DNA of 64,000 nt, from assembly GCF_008639165.1 (NCBI RefSeq), contig NZ_CP029197.1:4964001-5028000 (forward strand), given 5' to 3'. The translations under genes were made by a program, and so were the position numbers. Of the stretch, positions 59,792-64,000 are shown piece after piece (position 1 is the first letter of the stretch; each line of letters starts with the position of its first letter). This stretch comes from Streptomyces venezuelae ATCC 10712 (GTDB taxonomy: Bacteria; Actinomycetota; Actinomycetes; Streptomycetales; Streptomycetaceae). The notes under the pieces were generated by a model. That model saw only the letters and a program-made list of their open reading frames with translations. It ran no database searches and was not told where the DNA came from.

Positions 59792-60826
59792 GTGGCCGGA
59801 GAACCGCCCGTGGATGTCGTGTGCCTCGGCGAGTCCATGGTCACCTTCCTCCCCTCCCGACCCGGCCGCCTCGCCGACGTACCCGCCTTCGAGCGCGCGA
59901 TCGGCGGCGCCGAGTCCAACGTCGCCTGCGCCCTCGCCGCCGCCGGCCACCGCACCCGCTGGATCGGCCGCGTCGGCCGGGACGGCTTCGGCGACCACCT
60001 CGTCGAGACCATCGGGTCCTACGGCGTCGACGTCACCGCCGTCGACCGCGACCCCCGGCGGCCCACCGGCGTCTACTTCCGCACCGCCGCCGACCGCGCC
60101 ACCGACGCCCACGAGGTCGTCTACTACCGGGCCGGCTCCGCCGCCTCCGCCATGTCACCCACGACCGTGCCGTACGAGACCGTCGCCGGCGCCCGCGTCC
60201 TCCACCTCACCGGCATCACCGCCGCCCTCTCCGACGACTGCCTCGCCCTCATGCGCACCCTCACCGCGCCCCGGCCCGGCCGCCCCCTCGTCTCCTTCGA
60301 CGTCAACTGCCGCCCCGGACTCTGGCGCGACGGCGCCGCCACCGCGGGACCCGTCCTCCTGGAACTCGCCCGCCGGACCGACCTCGTCTTCGTCGGCGCC
60401 GACGAGGCCGAACAGGCCTGGGGCCTCACCGACCCGGCCGCGATCCGCGCGGCCCTCCCCGAACCCGCCGTCCTCGTCGTGAAACGCGGCGCCGACGGCG
60501 CCACCGTCCACGAACGCACCGGCACCGGAACCGACACCGTCACGCACGTGCCCGCCCCCCGCGTCGACGTCGTCGCCGCCGTCGGCGCCGGAGACGCCTT
60601 CGCCGCCGGATTCCTCTCCGCCACCCTCCGCGGCCTCGACGCCACCGCCCGCCTCCGGCACGGCCACCTGCTCGCCGCCGCCGCCCTCACCGTCCCCGGC
60701 GACCTCGCCGCACCACCCCGCCGCGCCCACGCCGACCGGCTCGCCGCCCTCACCCCCGCCGCCTGGGGCACACTTCAGCTCGGCCCCGGCTGGACGGGGG
60801 ACGACCAGGAGGGACGTACACCATGA
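59792..60826 (+). CDS. PfkB family sugar kinase (2-keto-3-deoxygluconate kinase-like)
   Basis: 344 aa, GTG start with AAGGGAG upstream. N-terminal DVVCLGESMVTFLPSRPG and GGAESNVACALAAAG, C-terminal catalytic AAVGAGDAFAAGFLSA with base Asp. The sequence is closest in feel to KDG kinases. Its stop overlaps the IclR start (ATGA). Confidence 0.9.
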   Translation: MAGEPPVDVVCLGESMVTFLPSRPGRLADVPAFERAIGGAESNVACALAAAGHRTRWIGRVGRDGFGDHLVETIGSYGVDVTAVDRDPRRPTGVYFRTAADRATDAHEVVYYRAGSAASAMSPTTVPYETVAGARVLHLTGITAALSDDCLALMRTLTAPRPGRPLVSFDVNCRPGLWRDGAATAGPVLLELARRTDLVFVGADEAEQAWGLTDPAAIRAALPEPAVLVVKRGADGATVHERTGTGTDTVTHVPAPRVDVVAAVGAGDAFAAGFLSATLRGLDATARLRHGHLLAAAALTVPGDLAAPPRRAHADRLAALTPAAWGTLQLGPGWTGDDQEGRTP

Positions 60827-61590
60827 GCCAGACCGTCGACCGGGCGCTCAGCATCCTGCCCCTGCTCGCGCAGGGGCCCGCCGACCTCGGACAGGTCGCC
60901 GACCGGCTCGGCGTCCACAAGTCCACCGCCCTCCGGCTGCTGCGCACCCTGCACGAGCACGGCCTCGTCTACCGCCAGCAGGACCAGCGCTACCGGCTCG
61001 GCGCCCGCCTCTTCGCGCTCGCGCAGGAAGCCGTCGAGAACCTCGACATCCGCGAGATCGCCCACCCCCACCTCGCCGCGCTCAACGAACGCATCGGGCA
61101 CACCGTCCACCTCGCCGTCCACGAGGAGGGCGAGGTCCTCTACATCGACAAGGTCGAGAGCCGCTACCCCGTCCGCATGTACTCGCGCATCGGCAAGCCC
61201 GTCGCCATCACCGTCGCCGCCGTCGCCAAGCTGCTCCTCGCCGACCTGCCCGAACCCGAGCGCCGCGCCCTCGCGGGCAAGCTCGACTACCCCCCGTACA
61301 CGCCCCGTTCGACCCCGAACGCCGCCGCCTTCCTCAAGGAGCTGGCGACCGTCCGCGAACAGGGCTGGGCCACCGACCTCGGCGGCCACGAGGAGTCCAT
61401 CAACTGCGTCGGCGCGCCCATCCGCGGCGCCGACGGGCGCGTCGTCGCCGCGATGTCGGTCTCGGCGCCCAACGTGGTCGTCACGGCCGAGGAACTCCTC
61501 TCCCTCCTCCCGCAGGTGCGCCGCACCGCGGACGCCATCAGCCGGGAGTACTCCGGCACCGCCCCGACCACGTCCAAGGACAGCGAATGA
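60823..61590 (+). CDS. IclR family transcriptional regulator
   Basis: 255 aa. N-terminal winged HTH (GPADLGQVADRLGVHKSTALRLLRTL), C-terminal effector domain with GHTVHLAVHEEGEVLYIDKVES and EESINCVGAPIRGADGRVVAAMSVS. Translationally coupled to the kinase and to ridA. Likely controls the divergent D-amino-acid/kinase operons. Confidence 0.95.
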   Translation: MSQTVDRALSILPLLAQGPADLGQVADRLGVHKSTALRLLRTLHEHGLVYRQQDQRYRLGARLFALAQEAVENLDIREIAHPHLAALNERIGHTVHLAVHEEGEVLYIDKVESRYPVRMYSRIGKPVAITVAAVAKLLLADLPEPERRALAGKLDYPPYTPRSTPNAAAFLKELATVREQGWATDLGGHEESINCVGAPIRGADGRVVAAMSVSAPNVVVTAEELLSLLPQVRRTADAISREYSGTAPTTSKDSE

Positions 61591-61997
61591 CCGAGAAGAT
61601 CGCCCTCACCCCCGCCACCCACACCGCCCCGCCCGCCAAGTTCTCGCACGGCGTGAAGAAGGGCGGCATCCTCCAGGTCGCGGGCCAGGTCGGCTTCCTG
61701 CCCGCCGTCGAGGGCCAGGCCCCGACCGTCGCAGGACCCACCCTGCGCGAGCAGACCCTGCAGACCTTCGCCAACGTCAAGGCGATCCTGGAGGAGGGCG
61801 GCGCGAGCTGGGACGACGTGATGATGATGCGCGTCTACCTGACGGACGTGGACCACTTCGCCGAGATGAACGCGATCTACAACCAGTACTTCGAGGAGCA
61901 GGGCCTCAAGGCCCCCGCCTCCGCCCGCACCACCGTCTACGTCGGTCTGCCCAAGGGCCTCCTCATCGAGATCGACGCCCTCGCCGTCCTCGGCTGA
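61587..61997 (+). CDS. ridA: RidA family reactive-intermediate deaminase
   Basis: 136 aa. Arg R114 in SARTTVYVG and Glu E128 in LLIEIDALAVLG form the RidA active site. Hydrolyses reactive enamines/imines made by PLP enzymes, which fits the DSD1-like neighbour. ATGA overlap with iclR. Confidence 0.93.
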   Translation: MTEKIALTPATHTAPPAKFSHGVKKGGILQVAGQVGFLPAVEGQAPTVAGPTLREQTLQTFANVKAILEEGGASWDDVMMMRVYLTDVDHFAEMNAIYNQYFEEQGLKAPASARTTVYVGLPKGLLIEIDALAVLG

Positions 61998-62139
61998 CCC
62001 GGGCCCGCCGGCCCGCACCCATCCGCCCGAACGGACCTGAACCGATCCCCCCGAACCACCAGCCGCTCCACGGCACGGCGTTCTCCCCCGGAACGCCGTG
62101 CCGCGCTCCGCCCTACCCGAAAAGCGAGGCTCCCCCGCC

Positions 62140-63582
62140 ATGAACCCCGCCACGCCCCCGCACACCGGTGGACTGCTCCACCTCATACCCGGCACCGCGG
62201 GACTGCTGACCGTCGCCGCCCTCGGCATCGCCGTACTGCTCCTGCTGATCATCAAGGTGCGGCTCCAGCCCTTCGTCGCGCTGCTCGCCGTCTCCATCGG
62301 CGTCGGCCTCGCCGCCGGCCTCTCCGTCACCGAACTCTTCGGCACCGTCCAGAAGTCCGCCGCCACCTCCGTCATCGAGACCGGCATGGGCGGCATCCTC
62401 GGCCATGTCGCGATCATCATCGGCCTGGGCACCATGCTCGGCGCGATCCTCGAAGTGTCGGGCGGCGCCGAGGTGCTGAGCAGCCGTCTCCTCGGCCTCT
62501 TCGGCGAGAAGCGCGCCCCGCTCGCCATGGGCCTCACCGGCCTCATCTTCGGCATCCCGGTCTTCTTCGACGTCGGCATCTTCGTCCTCGCGCCGATCGT
62601 CTACGCGGCTGCCAAGCGGTCCGGAAAATCGATCCTGCTGTACTGCATGCCGCTGCTCGCGGGCCTCTCCATGACCCACGCCTTCCTGCCGCCGCACCCC
62701 GGCCCGGTCGCCGCCGCCGGCCTGCTGCACGTCTCGCTCGGCTGGGTCATCCTGATGGGCGCCCTCGTCGGCCTCCCCGCGGTGCTCGCCGCCTGGGCGT
62801 ACGCCGGATGGATCGGGCGCCGGCTCTTCGTCGCCGTCCCGCAGGACATGGTCGAGGCCGCCGAGGAGGCCAGGGCCAAGGTCGCCGCCGAGCGGTCCGG
62901 CGGGTCAGAGGCGCCCGTGGCCCTCTCCACCGTGCTCCTCATCATCGGCACGCCGCTGGTCCTCATCCTCGCCGCGACCTTCTCCTCCATCGCCCTGGAC
63001 GCGTCCACCCTCCGCTCCGTCATCGAGTTCTTCGGCAGCCCCTTCGTCGCCCTGACGATCGCGCTCCTGCTCGCGTACTGGCTGCTCGGCATCCGGCGCG
63101 GCTGGTCCCGCAAGTCCCTCGAGCAGGTGTCCACCTCCTCCCTCAAGCCGGTCGGCAACATCCTGCTCGTGGTCGGCGCGGGCGGCGTCTTCGGCGCGGT
63201 CCTCAAGGTGAGCGGCGTCGCCCAGGCGCTCTCCGACACCTTCCACGACGTCGGTCTCCCCGTCATCGTGCTCGCCTACCTCATCTCCCTGGTGCTGCGC
63301 GTCGCCCAGGGCTCGGCGACGGTCGCCATCGTCACCACGGTCGGCATCGTGCTGCCGCTGGTCGAGGGCGGCGGCCACTCGCAGGCCTTCCTGGCCCTCG
63401 TCATCATGGCGATCTCGGCCGGCTCGATCTTCGCCTCGCACGTGAACGACGGCGGGTTCTGGATCGTCTCCAAGTACTTCGGCATCAGCGAACGCGACAC
63501 CCTGAAGTCCTGGACGGTCCTGGAGTCGGTGCTCTCCCTGGCCGGCTTCGTGGTGGCGGCCCTGCTGAGTCTGTTCGTCTGA
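62140..63582 (+). CDS. GntP family gluconate/organic-acid permease
   Basis: 480 aa with 12-14 membrane helices. GLGTMLGAILEVSGGAEVL and GIPVFFDVGIFVLAPIVYAAA match GntP signature segments, and FLPPHPGPVAAAGLL is the conserved GntP loop. Probably brings in gluconate or a D-amino/keto acid for the operon. Start chosen at MNPATPP; an upstream ATG adds 14 residues without homology. Confidence 0.92.
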   Translation: MNPATPPHTGGLLHLIPGTAGLLTVAALGIAVLLLLIIKVRLQPFVALLAVSIGVGLAAGLSVTELFGTVQKSAATSVIETGMGGILGHVAIIIGLGTMLGAILEVSGGAEVLSSRLLGLFGEKRAPLAMGLTGLIFGIPVFFDVGIFVLAPIVYAAAKRSGKSILLYCMPLLAGLSMTHAFLPPHPGPVAAAGLLHVSLGWVILMGALVGLPAVLAAWAYAGWIGRRLFVAVPQDMVEAAEEARAKVAAERSGGSEAPVALSTVLLIIGTPLVLILAATFSSIALDASTLRSVIEFFGSPFVALTIALLLAYWLLGIRRGWSRKSLEQVSTSSLKPVGNILLVVGAGGVFGAVLKVSGVAQALSDTFHDVGLPVIVLAYLISLVLRVAQGSATVAIVTTVGIVLPLVEGGGHSQAFLALVIMAISAGSIFASHVNDGGFWIVSKYFGISERDTLKSWTVLESVLSLAGFVVAALLSLFV

Positions 63583-63599
63583 CCGGCCCGGCCCGGCCC

Positions 63600-63646
63600 G
63601 TGACGCGGGGGCGCCCCGGCGGTGTCCCCGCCGGGGCGCCCCGTCA
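63600..63646. terminator. Bidirectional terminator after gntP-like gene
   Basis: Long near-perfect hairpin (outer GTGAC/GTCAC and inner 15-bp GC stem) between convergent stops. Confidence 0.85.
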
Positions 63647-63657
63647 CGTACGGGCCG

Positions 63658-64000
63658 TCAGGCCGTGCAGTACTGGGCCTGCTTGCCGATCGAGCGGTAC
63701 ATGCAGTCGGCGTTCTCCAGGAGCTGCAGGACGGCGTCGCGGTTGCGGCTCGTCTCGCGCTCGATGACCTCGTCGGGCGGATAGAAGCCGCCGCCACCGG
63801 AGGACGGGTACATCTCGAAGGTGTACGCGAAGATCCGCTGCGAGCCCCACAGGTAGTCGTCGATCGAGCCGTCCGTGATGTAGAGGTCGCTGGACTGCTC
63901 GGGCGTGTAGCCGTTGCTGGCCGCCATCTTGCCGCCGACCGCCGCGAAGGCGTTCCGGTCGTCCAGGGTCATGCCGGGGGCGGTGTTGGCCGTCGTCCAG
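63658..64000 (-). CDS. Secreted M14 zinc carboxypeptidase, C-terminal part
   Basis: Last 113 residues of a protein whose start lies past the right edge. FAYTFEMYPSSG holds the M14 catalytic Glu; GYTPEQSSDLYITDGSIDDYLW and the Cys pair ADCMYRS and QYCTA are typical of Streptomyces zinc carboxypeptidases. Confidence 0.85.
   Translation of the reverse strand, partial: WTTANTAPGMTLDDRNAFAAVGGKMAASNGYTPEQSSDLYITDGSIDDYLWGSQRIFAYTFEMYPSSGGGGFYPPDEVIERETSRNRDAVLQLLENADCMYRSIGKQAQYCTA

Overview
High-GC actinobacterial chromosome, almost certainly Streptomyces. The evidence is pervasive third-position G/C, many GTG starts, mycothiol-conjugate amidase, rodlins and chaplins, melC1/melC2 tyrosinase, GTP-dependent PEP carboxykinase and secreted Ser/Thr-kinase propeller proteins. 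I see no rRNA, tRNA, CRISPR array, insertion sequence, integrase or replication origin. Genes are cut at both ends: an ABC-F ATPase on the left and a zinc carboxypeptidase on the right.

Left arm (1-19 kb), core metabolism and stress. It holds an antibiotic-resistance-type ABC-F gene preceded by an 8-codon leader peptide; msrA with a SigR-type promoter; metB; a DUF1059 protein; a translationally coupled sigma-like/membrane-protein pair; a MarR regulator next to ilvA; a DrrAB-type drug exporter; two adjacent receptor-type Ser/Thr kinases with beta-propeller sensor domains; greA; a DUF4307 protein divergent from mca, which has a SigR-like promoter; and a DUF255/YyaL-type thioredoxin-fold protein.

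Centre (19-46 kb), a cell-surface and aerial-growth island. It contains three rodlin genes, three short chaplins, and an LPDTG-anchored protein with a degenerate chaplin domain and Cys-bearing acidic repeats. It also has an LCP-family wall-polymer transferase, several small secreted proteins, two GH26-like secreted hydrolases (one with 27 PEPK repeats), an ATP-grasp/FAD-oxidoreductase pair, and a nine-gene tightly coupled exopolysaccharide operon. That operon encodes a priming sugar transferase, two glycosyltransferases, flippase, polymerase/ligase, chain-length protein, deacetylase, CelD-like acyltransferase and a DUF3344 secreted protein. The right edge of the island carries melC1/melC2 (melC2 frameshifted), a DUF5949-like protein and a VKOR membrane protein. 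Nearly every small surface gene ends in its own strong hairpin, so most look monocistronic. My inference is that the island builds the outer sheath of aerial hyphae: EPS, rodlet layer and amphipathic chaplin film.

Right arm (46-64 kb), core genes again. It holds a hemolysin-III family protein with a palindromic operator, pckG, and a four-gene operon of substrate-binding-like protein, TelA-like protein, VWA lipoprotein and small membrane protein. These are followed by an alanine/aspartate aminotransferase, an MptB-like mannosyltransferase, and a divergent cluster for D-amino-acid and keto-sugar use (D-aminoacylase, D-amino-acid lyase/deaminase, PfkB kinase, IclR regulator, RidA, GntP permease).
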